A stretch of DNA of 64,000 nucleotides, taken from positions 140,723-204,722 of the forward strand of contig SWBL01000047.1 in NCBI GenBank assembly GCA_024195585.1. The letters are read 5' to 3'. Within the stretch, counting starts at the first letter, position 1, and every line of letters starts with the position of its first letter. Made by a program: the position numbers and the translations under genes. Below, piece by piece: positions 1 through 10,459 of this stretch. The notes beneath the pieces were generated by a model, which saw nothing but the letters and a program-made list of their open reading frames with translations, searched no databases and was not told the DNA's origin. This DNA comes from Aureobasidium sp. EXF-3400. Its lineage: Eukaryota > Ascomycota > Dothideomycetes > Dothideales > Saccotheciaceae.

Positions 1-399
1 TGCTGTCACGGGCTGTCTTCTGAGATGTTGCTCTTGTTCTGGATGTGTTCTTTGACTTTTATGGTTTTTATGTATTAGATAGGTAGGTAGATGTTGACGA
101 AGGAACAGCCTTAATGTTTATCATTTAGGAGCGTCGGGGACTCTCATAATCTTGTGATGGATCAATCTCTCTACGAGCACATATGGTGATACTCTCAGCT
201 CTCAAGACGCACAATGCATGGTTGCGATAGCTTCAAGCGCACGGATGAGGCACGAGCAGGAGGTAGGCATTTACGGAAAGGAGTAATCGGTTCCTATTTA
301 TGGAAGCAATACCAGCTGATCATACGCTTTTCTCGCGGCTTTATTCATTTCCATTATTACTCTTCATCTTCATCATAGCAGTCGTGCACACACCGGCTC
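1..399. other. Non-coding left edge
   Basis: I see no credible coding frame here. It is the 3' flank of the minus-strand WLM-domain gene and the cut edge of the window. Confidence 0.5.
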
Positions 400-2028
400 T
401 CATCTCGGTTTCGTCGATCCACATAGTCCACAGACTCCATAGTCACCCGGGTTGACGTACCCAACACTCTGACATTCTGTGCTCGTACATCTCCAGCAAT
501 TGGGCATGAGGGCTGGATTAAGCACGTGCGAGCAAGCCGCACACATGGCTGCCGTTGTTTCGTTTTCGAGCGAACAGATCTTACAGGTCGAGGAAGGAGC
601 GACTGGCGGGCGCTCTTTGGGTTTGCTCTGGGTGGCGATGTTGCCTACCTGGGTGCTGGTAGGTGTGACTGATGAAGACGGTACTGACGACGCATCTGGC
701 GCGTTTTTCTCACTTTCGCTTGCTGTCGATTCATCATTAATGTCGACTGGCGGCGGTTGTAACAGCTTGCTTGAAGATGACCGCTGTTCGGAGACATTCT
801 TCTCTTTCTGCTTGCTCTTTTCCTGCACAATGGCTGTGATGTCTTGTATCTCGTCTTCGCTATCCGTAGACAAGTCATCCGGGATCGGCTGCGTCTTGGT
901 TGGTGGTTTGATGAAACTGCGTGACGTGTCCAGGTCTTGATCGTCGTCACTTTCGGTCGAAGCATCATCATCAGGAACTGTCTGTTTAGCTTTGCCTTTC
1001 GAAGGTGGCTGTGTTGACGAATGCGTATACAATTTCGGCGTAGCCTGATCAATCTCACGCAGCTCGTCGAATTCTCGCTGCGCGTCTTTGTCTTCTGAGT
1101 CTTCGTTCTCACAGACTCTGACCATGTTGCCATCTTCGGGATTCATAGTCCTCTCGATAGTTGAGTATTCATAGTCAGAATCGGTTTCGTAATCGTCGTC
1201 ACTGATTGTTTCGGTCTTAGGCTCGGTCTTGACAGGCTCCTTTTTCACATTCTCAAAGCGTGCCAGTGCTGCTGCTGCTCGGAGCTCCCTTCCTCGTTTA
1301 CTGCCAGCTACTCTGGGCTTGACGGCAGGCTTTCCGCCTTTCTGACCAGCCTCGAGCTTGGCTCTGATACCCTCATCATCGCCCAAGGCGACGCCATTGA
1401 CACCAAACTTCTTTGCAATTCTACGTTGTTGGCGCTCGGCATAGGTGATCTTAGGAGCGTCTTCTTTGCGCCTTCTCTTCCGACCGCCTGATGATCTGAA
1501 TGTACCACCACACAGACTGGCGGGTATATCGGCAGCGTCGGGCATGTGGTTGGTCATGTACTTTCCAGTGATGAGAGATTGACCTTTTCCCCATAGACCT
1601 TCGCCAGTGTATGCTTTGTCCCAGAGAAGTTTCAGCTCGTCGGCATAGGCGTTTCTGACCTTCCAGAAAGCGCGAGAGTGGTTCATCTGTTTGCAATGTG
1701 CCAGCTCGTGCATCATGACCATTTGCACGTGTTTGAAGGGTAGCCACTGGTTGGTGTGTGGGGCCTTGAGGACCAGCTGAATGACTTCTCCAGCATTGAA
1801 ATTGCGGCCGATGAAATCAGGATTAGGTGGGTATTCTTCTAGTGCCATGACAACAATGTGGTTCTGCTTCATGATGGGATAGCAGATAGCAGCGACTCTT
1901 TCCAGAAAGTCTTGAGCCAGTGTCTTGTCCGGACCTTCGAGTGGTTTTATGAAGTTGATGAGTGCATTTGGTCTTTTCTTGCGCTCGTTGATGCGCTCGA
2001 AACCAAGAACCTTGTTCATGTTGGACAT
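400..2028 (-). CDS. WLM-domain metalloprotease, Wss1-like
   Basis: Single-exon gene for 542 aa. The N-terminal ~160 residues form a WLM domain with the zinc-binding signature HELAHCKQMNHSRAFW (His107, Glu108, His111, His117), which fits the HExxHxxxxxH pattern of the Wss1/SPRTN group. The middle is long, acidic and Ser/Thr-rich and looks disordered. The last ~60 residues (480-542) hold three Cys pairs that look like a RanBP2-type zinc finger followed by a second zinc knuckle. In yeast, Wss1 is a DNA-dependent protease that clears DNA-protein crosslinks and binds SUMO and Cdc48; the same role here is an inference from the domain. Met1 is used; Met4 is an alternative start. It is divergent from TGS1, with about 500 bp between. 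Confidence 0.85.
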   Translation of the reverse strand: MSNMNKVLGFERINERKKRPNALINFIKPLEGPDKTLAQDFLERVAAICYPIMKQNHIVVMALEEYPPNPDFIGRNFNAGEVIQLVLKAPHTNQWLPFKHVQMVMMHELAHCKQMNHSRAFWKVRNAYADELKLLWDKAYTGEGLWGKGQSLITGKYMTNHMPDAADIPASLCGGTFRSSGGRKRRRKEDAPKITYAERQQRRIAKKFGVNGVALGDDEGIRAKLEAGQKGGKPAVKPRVAGSKRGRELRAAAALARFENVKKEPVKTEPKTETISDDDYETDSDYEYSTIERTMNPEDGNMVRVCENEDSEDKDAQREFDELREIDQATPKLYTHSSTQPPSKGKAKQTVPDDDASTESDDDQDLDTSRSFIKPPTKTQPIPDDLSTDSEDEIQDITAIVQEKSKQKEKNVSEQRSSSSKLLQPPPVDINDESTASESEKNAPDASSVPSSSVTPTSTQVGNIATQSKPKERPPVAPSSTCKICSLENETTAAMCAACSHVLNPALMPNCWRCTSTECQSVGYVNPGDYGVCGLCGSTKPR

Positions 2029-2527
2029 GTTGTTTGTGGTAAACGGTGGCGAAATGTTAAGCAGCCATATATCGCGAAAGTGGGAGCAGGCAGAATAACG
2101 GAGTCAGTCAGAGCTGATCAGAGCAGGTCATGAAGCATGTTTTGAGTGGATGATGGTTGCTGTTGCGTCGTTGTCGTTCGACGAAGAAAGTGAAGGTACA
2201 CGTAAAAACAGAAACAGGGTCACGGACGCAACTTCCGTCTCGGCAAACCCTGCCGTGTAACATGATCCTCTGTCGGTGCCATGTGCTCTTTCTTCAGCAT
2301 CAACAACAGCAGATTCCGCCAAAAATTCAGACAGTAGTATCGACTTCAAAACTTGATCAAGCGTCTCCGATTCGAACGATTGGGATCTTCTCCGCGGCGC
2401 TACAGTATCTCCCTTCTCGTCATCGACAGTCAACCTGCACAATACCACTGGAACAAGCACGGATCTGGATTCTTCCTTTGAATCTCTAAGACGACGCGCA
2501 CACATAACTCTGCCAAGTTGAGGAATT
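2029..2527. other. Divergent intergenic region (WLM gene / TGS1)
   Basis: 499 bp between two outward-reading starts, presumably holding both promoters. I found no clear TATA box and no credible gene. Confidence 0.5.
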
Positions 2528-3451
2528 ATGGGTGGTACGGATGAGTTAATGCCGGAAGGTGTCCACCACTACGACGAATCATCAGAGATGCCAGAAAATA
2601 TTCAAAAGTCAGTCAGATCGACATTCAAGTCAACACAGAAACTGATTAGCCAACAGATACTGGCACCAACGTTATGATATCTGGTCGCGTTACGATGAAG
2701 GCATCTGGATGACCGACGACGTCTGGTTCGGTGTTACTCCCGAGCCAATAGCCAAGTGCATCCTGTCTTCCTTCTTCTAGCGCTCGGAATACTGACACTG
2801 ATCACAGCCGCATAGCTGACCACATTAAAACTGGCGGACCCGAATCAAAGTCAATCATAATAGATGCCTTTGCTGGTGCCGGCGGCAACGCCATTGCTTT
2901 CGCCCTTTCTGGTCGCTTCAAACAAGTTTTCGCCATTGAGAAAGACCCTGCAACCCTCGCTTGCGCAAGACACAATGCAGAAGTGTACGGCGTAGCATCA
3001 AAGATTTGGTGGATCGAGGGCGATTGCTTCGACGTTCTCAAGAAGCGACTAAAGTCATTGGCAAAGGACGCCATCGTGTTCGCCAGTCCACCTTGGGGAG
3101 GTATGTCTTCACACCCGACGCTTCTCCTGACACACATGTTGACAATTTGAATAGGTCCCCAGTACAGCGATGACAACATTTTCGATCTCAGCACCATGCA
3201 ACCTTACAACCTCAAGCACATCTACGACAGATTCTCAGCCTATGTTCCAGATTTCGTGCTCTTCTTGCCTCGGAGCTCTGATCTGAATCAGCTAGCGAAA
3301 TACGCGCCCGCTGATAAGAAGCTCGAAGTCACACACTATTGCACAAATGGTTCAAGCAAGGTAAGCTGCGAGACTTTGTCGTGGTATCTGGTACCTCGCT
3401 GACTTTTTACAGGCTCTGTGCGCCTACTTTGGCGGATTCAAGTTTCAGTGA
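2528..3451 (+). CDS. TGS1: Trimethylguanosine synthase (cap N2-methyltransferase)
   Basis: Five exons: 2528-2607, 2657-2755, 2808-3100, 3155-3360, 3413-3451; every intron has GT-AG ends and the spliced frame gives 238 aa. Tgs1 adds two methyl groups to the m7G caps of snRNAs and snoRNAs using S-adenosylmethionine, in the nucleus/nucleolus. Exon 1 joins exon 2 at the family hallmark KYWHQRYDIWSRYDEG. The SAM-binding motif IIDAFAGAGGNAIAFA and the catalytic SPPWGGPQYS (the Trp that stacks on the cap guanine) follow, then the FLPRSSDLNQL strand. It is short, as usual for fungal Tgs1 enzymes, which lack the long N-terminus of animal proteins. The start is the first ATG in frame; Met8 is an alternative. 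Confidence 0.9.
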
Positions 3452-3860
3452 TGGCAGTCAGAAGAGCCACACAGGAAGCAAACAGAAGGACAAATGTCGT
3501 TGAAGAGGAGGGATGACACCTCCAAATTATTCAGCTGACAGGAGGGGCGATCCCTGATGCAAAAAGATTGATGTTGGTCATTGCCTCAGCTCTGTATAAA
3601 ATGTTTCATAATCAAAGATGCCCGTTCACCCACCTGTAATTCGTGAACAGTTGATCCATCTTGACAGCTGCTTGCGTCTTTCTTCTCCAAGATCTAGAGC
3701 CACACATCCAGCGACCTGTAGTGGATATCAATGTCGTGTATAAATTAGCATGTCCTCTTACAGTTATGGGACATTCCATTGTAGCCCTTCGAGATGAGAA
3801 TAGGGCGTAAGCCACGCATAATTGTATGAATAATCTGTGATTTGATTCGTAGAGTTGTCT
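3452..3860. other. Gene-poor, AT-rich stretch
   Basis: Follows TGS1. No convincing frame; a 67-codon minus-strand frame at 3612-3815 shows no recognisable features. It may be part of the decayed locus to its right. Confidence 0.4.
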
Positions 3861-5570
3861 CTACAGCACTGCGAAGGGATTGTAAGATCCATATAATGTT
3901 TCGGATGGTCTTATGCTAGATGTCAATAATTTAACAAGAAGCTCGATCTCTATATCAACGCTATAAGCAAAGAAAGGCAGCAAAGAACCTGGAACGGTGT
4001 TAGAACAAATAACTGCAAGTGATTTGATATCAAGCCGTCCTAATGTGTGTAGGTCTGTGGCGATGTCAATGGCAGAAGTAATATGGTCATAATCATGGTC
4101 ATCGTATGTAGCGCCACTATGCTGTTTGATGAGAATAAGGTGGACTTGAGGCTTTGAAGACCGTGTAGTTGTAGCAGTATATCTATGCTGTAGAGTCGAG
4201 GAGTCTAGGACAGTTTATGGCTATAGGACTTGTTAAGGATCGGATGCAGAAGGACTAAGTAGTTAAGAAATATCTTGGATAACTATGTTAGGAGCAAAGA
4301 AGGGAACCAGCTAAAGTAATATAGAAGTAAGGTTGATGACTCTATCTTTGCCGATGTTTGAAACCTCTGGAAATTGGACAGCTACAGTGCCAGAGAGTAA
4401 TGAAGATGCCTGTATACAAAGAAGCTAGAGAGAAATAAGTTTGATTCAGCAATATCTAGTAGGGGTAGAAGGAATGGTGCAAGCTATAGATACCAAAGGC
4501 TCGGAGAATTTGTCAGGCAAAGCAGTTCTTGCTTTTGTTTAGGGGGTATAGGCAACAAAGGAAACAGGGTTCCATTAATCATTTGCCGTTTCGATGTGAG
4601 TTCCTCTTAAATAGCAGACATGACCCTAGTATGCCAAACCATCGCGGAATCCCTTATGACATACATGGTCCTTATAAGGGATAGCTGCATCCTAGTAGGC
4701 ATGTTAAGAGTGGGTAGCATTCCAGTGTGCGATGTGATCTAAGTCGGGTTTCTTAAGTATAGTTGTATAGCCCTGATAGCCGCAAACCTGAGGCTGCTAG
4801 AGAGGATCAGCTCTTGGTTTACCTAGACATCTGGCAGTGTGGATGCGGAGCTAGATCTCATCTGGGAATCCAATCTGGCATCCAAACTGGCATGGAAAGA
4901 GATCCGTAGAGAACATCGATCTTATGCATGGCTGTATGTTTAGCAAATGTGTCGTAAGAACTAGAGGCTAGAAGGGTATGACTGCAGGAGGATAAAGGAC
5001 ACTTAAAGGAAAGGTATAAGGGATCAAGGCCTTGAGGATCAGTAGTGCCGACTAGCTTAGAGGCAAGCTTGGGACCAAGAGAGACAAGGGTGAATTGCTG
5101 GATGGTGCGCTGTAGCAGTACATCAACAGATTGAGGTGCTTCGTGGTGGTCGTCTTGGTTGTCGCTATCTTCTTCATTGAAATCTTGCAAAGACTCGTAT
5201 TGGTATGTTGCTGGTTCTCGGTTTGAGGGACACCATTGTCAGCGGAGTGCGTAGAAGAATCAAGGGTCTGCTGGTCGTTGTGGCTCAATGAGGAAGAAGA
5301 TCCAGGTGAGTTATCAAGGGATTGTTGGTGACTGGAGGGCGATGTACTGTCGTCCAAATTGTTAGAACCTGACTGAGACTGGAGGCTTCCCTGGGGAGCG
5401 GATGCTAGGTTGGATGAAGTAGATGTGGTTGAAGGGGATGCTGTATTAGGGGCCTGTCGACGCTTGCGAGTTCTAGGAACGATGACTCGTGCAGAGGCTG
5501 CAAGGTTGGCCGGAAAAATAATGTAGATGTGCCCCGAGTGATATTGACAGAAGTGTACATGGATCATCAA
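3861..5570 (-). pseudogene. Decayed zinc-finger-like gene, unassigned
   Basis: A string of minus-strand coding-like fragments in different frames, broken by stops. Frame 5570-5052 gives a Ser/Gln/Asn-rich region with a basic RTRKRRQAP patch; around 5190-5250 sense passes to another frame (5190-4858) that ends with an acidic stretch and a C2H2-like CPLSSCSHTLLASSSYD then FAKHTAMH. Next, 4797-4704 reads CGYQGYTTILKKPDLDHIAH and WNATH, and 4685-4575 reads HVCHKGFRDGLAY, a TAG stop, then GHVCYLRGTH; both resemble eroded zinc fingers. A further open frame without a Met, 4214-3861 (118 codons), has no family I recognise. The surroundings are AT-rich. I read this as one inactivated gene or mobile-element relic; a multi-intron living gene cannot be fully excluded. 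Confidence 0.45.
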
Positions 5571-5705
5571 ATGCCCTGCTATGGAAGCAATTTCTTGTCC
5601 ATAGAAACATATACCAAGCGACCAGATTTCTCAAGAGCTTGATTAGTCAAAATTGTACTGTATTCATTTCTTCATTCTCTACAAAAGGTTATAATAGTGG
5701 ATCTA

Positions 5706-7503
5706 TCATGCCGTAGATGTGATGTTGCCTACGACAAGACCCTCAATGTTTGCCTGACTGGCCCACGCATCTCTCAAAGCCCAGACGGCCACACTGACGT
5801 TGGCACCCTGGGGAATATCCTTAGCTCCGATTCTAAGAGTGTCAAGGGGCTGTTCAGGGAAGAATGTCATGGTGCCACTCTGCTCGCCTCCATTGACAAA
5901 CAGCTCTAGGATGGTACGGTCAAGGATACCGCTGACTGTCCAGGTTCCGTTCTCGCTACCACTGTAGATGCCTTCTGAGGAGAACTTGTCGGTGAAGTAA
6001 GGGTTCTCAGCACCCCAGTTTGTGTTTCTTCGTGACAACCAAGTGGTGCCACCAGGAATTGTGCCGCCTTGAATGTTCTCACCACTGACAGACGAGGTGA
6101 ATGTGAAGTTCAAAGATCCGGCCAAAGTATCTGGGGTCAGACCAGTAATGTTGGCTTCGAAGTAGAGTGCAACAGAAGGCACACTAGAGTAGTCGAGCAA
6201 GATGCTGTTGTTACCCAATGACGAGTTGGAAGCAAGGACCTGCGAGAACTGCGAGCTGATGTTGAAAGGCGAACTGACAAGGTCCCAACCAATGTTGGGT
6301 AGCTTCTTCAAATGGTTCTGACGGAAGACAGTCATGGAGCTTCGCCAACCCTCGTTCGCAGTAGGAACGTTATTGGTGTATTGCCAGTTACTGGCCCAGT
6401 CCATGCTTAGGCGCTTCTCGGTGCCAGGAATACCGGAAAAGAATTGACCGGCATAGTTGTCTTTGGCAAAGTCGGAGATGCGAGCGACGGGGTCGACAGC
6501 CTCGAAGTGTGTGCCGTTGAACGATCCGGGGAAGTACTGGGAGATAGAGCCTCCAAGAGGAGCGCCAGGGTTGATGGAAATGAACATGAGCCACATAGTC
6601 TCGTTTGAGCCCTCTACGGGCATCTCAACCAGGTTAGGACACTCGTATTGGATGCCCAGAAGACCATGGCGAGAGAAATTCGATGCATGTGTCCACTGTT
6701 TCAGGTTGGGCGAGGTATAAATACCGACAGTAAACTCGGTAGCATAAACTGTGACCATTACCCAGCTTTGAGTTTCAGGGTGCCAGAAGACCTATCAATC
6801 AGTCAGTTGGAATGTGAAAGAATTTAAATGGTGCTAATAATCACCTTAGGATCACGGAATTGAGTCGAGCCAATGTCGATAACTGGGTTACCCTCGTAAG
6901 GCTCGAAGGAGTAACCACCATCCTTGGAAAATGCGATGTTCTGGTTCTGAGACGTGTTGTTGGACAAAGTGTAGATGGCAACTACGCCATTATCCTGACC
7001 AGGGAAGTAGCCACTGGTATTGTTTACATCAACCACTGCTGAGCCACTGAACACGAATGTCTCGTTGTTTGGAGGAAAGAGCGCAATGGGCTGATTCTCG
7101 AAAGTGTATCCATCGGTCGTAGTTGCATGGCCCCAATGCTGGTTGCCTGCTACATCAGCTGTTGGATTGTCTGTGGGTGTGTCAATGCTGGTTCTTTTGT
7201 CATACTGATGAGAGAAACGAACATTGATAGTAAACATGGTAAAGACCATTTGCATCGACAAAGAGACCATTGGGATCATTCTAAGCAGACATATTAGAAA
7301 GTTCCTCAACTCGTACAGATCTAGGTACATACCATGAAGCCTTTTGGAGGTGAGAAATGCACCTGTGGTCTCAGAGCACCTCCATAGTCACCAACAACAG
7401 GTGTTCCTGTCGGCACAATCGACGACGATGTGGTGGAAGCATCCTGTGCAAACACAGAGCCCAAACAAAGCAAGGAAGACAAAATGGATGAAGCACGAGG
7501 CAT
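5706..7503 (-). CDS. Secreted GH32 invertase / exo-inulinase type
   Basis: Four exons, 7503-7333, 7280-7223, 7170-6845 and 6791-5706, giving 546 aa. It hydrolyses beta-fructofuranosyl bonds in sucrose or fructans outside the cell. A signal peptide opens the protein; the Met at 7503 is preferred over an in-frame upstream Met because the hydrophobic stretch starts directly after it. The three GH32 active-site signatures are intact: NDPNG with nucleophile Asp59, FRDP with Asp183, and YEC with acid/base Glu235. The splice at YYQ|YNP restores the family's YYQYNP. Many N-glycosylation sequons are present. EC chemistry is typical of invertases and exo-inulinases; which substrate is preferred cannot be told. 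It lies head-to-tail behind a second GH32 gene. Confidence 0.9.
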
Positions 7504-7548
7504 TGTGATGGTTGTGTTCCTACCTCTTCCCACGGCGATCTGCTCGTT

Positions 7549-7556
7549 ATTTATAT
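7549..7556 (-). promoter_or_regulatory. TATA box of the GH32 invertase gene
   Basis: ATATAAAT on the minus strand, about 46-53 bp before the ATG at 7503. Confidence 0.5.
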
Positions 7557-7643
7557 GGACATCTTGTAGATCCTACCATGTTGTGCCCTCACTGCCTCGG
7601 ACCTCAGAATCCTGGATACGGGCCGTACAGTCGGTCATTGCTT

Positions 7644-7809
7644 GCGGAGCGGCTAAAGTGATCACACGATATTTGCCATGATTCCCTTGAAAGATGCCGC
7701 GAAATGCCAATGCAAGAGAAGGGCCGACTTTGCTTACTGAGATCTTTCGAAAACAGCATCTCCAGATGACGGCACTGTGGGTGAAAGTGGGGTCTTGCGG
7801 GAGGCGGAG
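7644..7809. promoter_or_regulatory. CreA/Mig1-like hexamers upstream of GH32 invertase
   Basis: GCGGAG at 7644-7649, GTGGGG at 7787-7792 and GCGGAG at 7804-7809 fit the SYGGRG consensus of the carbon-catabolite repressor CreA. The two at 7787-7809 lie close together, as CreA pairs often do. The motif is short, so chance matches are possible. Confidence 0.3.
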
Positions 7810-8175
7810 GGGAAAATGCGGATGCTTGCCTTCTTGGCTTGCTCTATCGGTCCGAGGACATGATCTTGTTTATAATTCAAAAGGTAAAGTTCATTAGGGC
7901 ATACCGGAAGTCTCTGCGGGATATCGGCAATAGCAATAAGAAGGGACGCGGCACAGAATGCTCGTCAGGCCATCTATGCCTGATATAGGGCCACTCCCAC
8001 ATTATTACTATGGCCCTGAGTCGCTGGAGCACAGGTAGAAATTGGACAAGATCGAATGAATTGTGGACTCTTAGAAGCCCAAATATATTGGAAGCATATA
8101 TACAGCTGTTTGACTTTTTTTTACACATTAAACAAGTTTTCGTTACATAAGCAGAGGCCTTCGATCAGCTCTGAC

Positions 8176-10068
8176 CTAGTTGCCGGTCCACCAGGTGCGG
8201 TTGTTGGTCTGTTCAACAGTATCCCAGACAAGCTGGCTCGAAGAGTTCAAAGGTCTCTCGGGCCAGACGTTGTACAAGTTTGACCACATGTCAATGCTCT
8301 CGAAAGTAGCAGAGGAACCACTAGGAACGTAGATACCGACACCAGTGCTGCTCTCCATGCTAGGGTAAATTCTGGTTGTGAGAGCAAAACGCTCGTTGAT
8401 GTAAACCTCAACCAGGGAGCCATCGACAAAGATGTCCCAGGCCAGAGCCTCCTGAGTAGCGTTACCATATTCGCCTTGAGTGGTGTAAGGGTGGAAGTAA
8501 CCAATAACAGAAGAGTTGGCAAAGCCATCGATAAGAGAAGAGTGACTGCGGTCAACGACAACAGTGTTGTTGGCAGGCTCGTAGTAGATGGTGGTGTATT
8601 CACGACCGTCAGGGCTGACACCAATTCTAACACCGGCGGGGCCACTCGCGCTGGTAATAACGGCGCTAAGTTCCATGTGAGCACTGCCATTTGCAACCAG
8701 AGTCTGGCTACCGTTGTAAGTGCGACCGGGCCACGAGTGCTGAGTGGAGCCATTGCGGAGACCGACGACAACATCGTCGAGAGGTCTGACACCAAGAGTC
8801 TGAGCTGTGAAGCTGCCATCAAGGTTCTGGGTGAGGTAAGAGTTGCCCATCTCAGTGACAAGACCATCCATGTTCACGACGTTCTTTACAGTGTGGACGA
8901 AGAGTTCACGAGGAAGAGAAAGGGCGCCCTGGAAACCTTGCTGATTAGCAGAGAAGATACCGCCATCACCAGTGATGTCTTCGGGTGCCCATCCGTACTG
9001 AACGCGACGATCGTTCTTGGTGTCGTTGAAGCTGGAAAGAGCATAGAGGAGACCCCAATCGCCAGCACCACCAGAAATGGGAGTGAATTCAGCAGAGCCG
9101 TTGGCGCGGCGAGTGACATGACCCTCGTTCCAGAGAGCCCAGTGGGCAGACTCATGGAAAGAAACATTGCCACCCTCAGTTCCCATGTTGACAAAGTAGT
9201 GGAGATGACCATCCTCATCAGGAAGTGTGAAGAAACCAGAGACTTCGAAGTTGTAGCCGTACGAGCCAGTAGAGAGCACTGAGCTGAGAGAGCTGTTGTC
9301 GGCAGGCTCGAAGAGGGAACCCAGGAAAGTCCACTTGGTCAGGTCTGAGGCAGGTGCGGCCCACAGAGGCATACGAGGACCAACACCCTTGATGCCGCTT
9401 CCGAATACGGCGTAGTAAGAAGGCTCACGTCCAAGAAGAGCATCAAGAGCGGGCAGAGGCTCGAAGAATGGATCACGGAAGCCAGTAATGTTCCAGTGGC
9501 CAGGGGGACCCTCGATGACAGGGTTGTTCTCGTACTGCTGCCATGTCTTACCGCCGTCGGTAGACATGGCCAGACTCTGGCTCTCGGTTCCATTCTGGTA
9601 AGGAATGCTCCAGCTTGTGGGAAGCTTGGAAACGGAGGTGTAGAAGATGAGCAGAGTTCCATCAACACCACCGGTCAAGTTGACAGGCTGAGCAGTACCA
9701 GAGAAGATACCAAGACCGTTGTAGCTGCCGTTGCCAGAAGGTCCCATTGCCAGAGCGTCTCTGCCCTGCCAGCCACCGACATCTGTCCAAGAGATCATAT
9801 CCTTCGACGTGGCATGGCCCCAAGAGATGTTACCCCAGTTGATGTGCTCGGGGTGCCACTGGTAGAAGGCATGGTACAGGTCCTCTGTGGGATCATACAT
9901 GAGACCACAAGGATCGTTCATCCAACCTGCTGGAGCAATGAAATGGTTCTGAGGACGCCATCTGGTGAAGAGAGTGTTGTTTCCCATCGACTCGATCATG
10001 GATGTAGTCAATGTTTGGCCGAGGGCAGTTGCGCCCATCAGACTACCAAGAGCGAGAGAGCCCTTCAT
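8176..10068 (-). CDS. Secreted GH32 fructosyltransferase / beta-fructofuranosidase
   Basis: Single-exon gene for 630 aa with an N-terminal signal peptide. Active-site signatures are NDPCG (Asp52 nucleophile), FRDP (Asp199) and FEVSGFF (Glu275 as acid/base). The EVSG form, instead of the YEC of invertases, is typical of the fungal FopA/fructosyltransferase branch that moves fructose between sucrose molecules to make fructo-oligosaccharides. WHPEHINWGNISWGHA and TDVGGW also fit that branch. Codon choice is strikingly C-ending and uniform, which suggests high expression. About 20 N-glycosylation sequons are present. Transferase against hydrolase preference is an inference. It precedes another GH32 gene on the same strand by 672 bp. 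Confidence 0.9.
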   Translation of the reverse strand: MKGSLALGSLMGATALGQTLTTSMIESMGNNTLFTRWRPQNHFIAPAGWMNDPCGLMYDPTEDLYHAFYQWHPEHINWGNISWGHATSKDMISWTDVGGWQGRDALAMGPSGNGSYNGLGIFSGTAQPVNLTGGVDGTLLIFYTSVSKLPTSWSIPYQNGTESQSLAMSTDGGKTWQQYENNPVIEGPPGHWNITGFRDPFFEPLPALDALLGREPSYYAVFGSGIKGVGPRMPLWAAPASDLTKWTFLGSLFEPADNSSLSSVLSTGSYGYNFEVSGFFTLPDEDGHLHYFVNMGTEGGNVSFHESAHWALWNEGHVTRRANGSAEFTPISGGAGDWGLLYALSSFNDTKNDRRVQYGWAPEDITGDGGIFSANQQGFQGALSLPRELFVHTVKNVVNMDGLVTEMGNSYLTQNLDGSFTAQTLGVRPLDDVVVGLRNGSTQHSWPGRTYNGSQTLVANGSAHMELSAVITSASGPAGVRIGVSPDGREYTTIYYEPANNTVVVDRSHSSLIDGFANSSVIGYFHPYTTQGEYGNATQEALAWDIFVDGSLVEVYINERFALTTRIYPSMESSTGVGIYVPSGSSATFESIDMWSNLYNVWPERPLNSSSQLVWDTVEQTNNRTWWTGN

Positions 10069-10154
10069 TGTGGCGAGATAAGGAGATGAATAGAAGAATG
10101 AGAAGGAGAGAAGGACTTGCTTGATGAGAGAGATTGTAAAGCGATACCTCGAGG

Positions 10155-10163
10155 TTTATATAT
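10155..10163 (-). promoter_or_regulatory. TATA box of the fructosyltransferase gene
   Basis: Minus-strand ATATATAAA about 87-95 bp before the ATG at 10068, in keeping with a strongly expressed gene. Confidence 0.6.
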
Positions 10164-10183
10164 TTCTCCAGGTCTCATAACAT

Positions 10184-10346
10184 CCGGGGCGCGAATGGGG
10201 AAAGAAAGCAAGAAAGCAAAGAATTGAGTTGCTCCAGAACAGATTCTAGGCGTTCTGGCAAGGATATGACGCCGATCGCGAAGGCATCAAGCCACCAAAA
10301 GTGTCGGACCGACAGAGATGCTCGTCTGCCACGTCTGGGGCCCCAC
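10184..10346. promoter_or_regulatory. CreA/Mig1-like hexamers upstream of fructosyltransferase
   Basis: CCGGGG at 10184-10189, and CTGGGGCCCCAC at 10335-10346, which holds two opposed SYGGRG hexamers back to back. Consensus match only. Confidence 0.3.
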
Positions 10347-10440
10347 ACCGGTAAAGCTATCGGTGCTATGGCCTCAGAGCGAGCATGCGGTTTTCTGTCA
10401 GACGATACATGTGCTTGAGCAGCGGTCAGTACACGCGCGC

Positions 10441-10459
10441 GAGAGAGAGAGAGAGAGAG
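10441..10459. repeat. (GA)n microsatellite
   Basis: Nineteen bases of perfect GA dinucleotide directly after a short CG run. Confidence 0.9.

Larger units (their letters stand above)
7504..8175. other. Promoter interval between the tandem GH32 genes
   Basis: 672 bp upstream of the GH32 invertase gene and downstream of the GH32 fructosyltransferase gene. It holds a TATA box and three SYGGRG-type hexamers, listed separately. No coding frame looks real. Confidence 0.5.

Noticed and set aside
8476..9282. 268-codon plus-strand frame opposite the fructosyltransferase
   Set aside because: Shadow frame caused by strong codon bias of the real gene.
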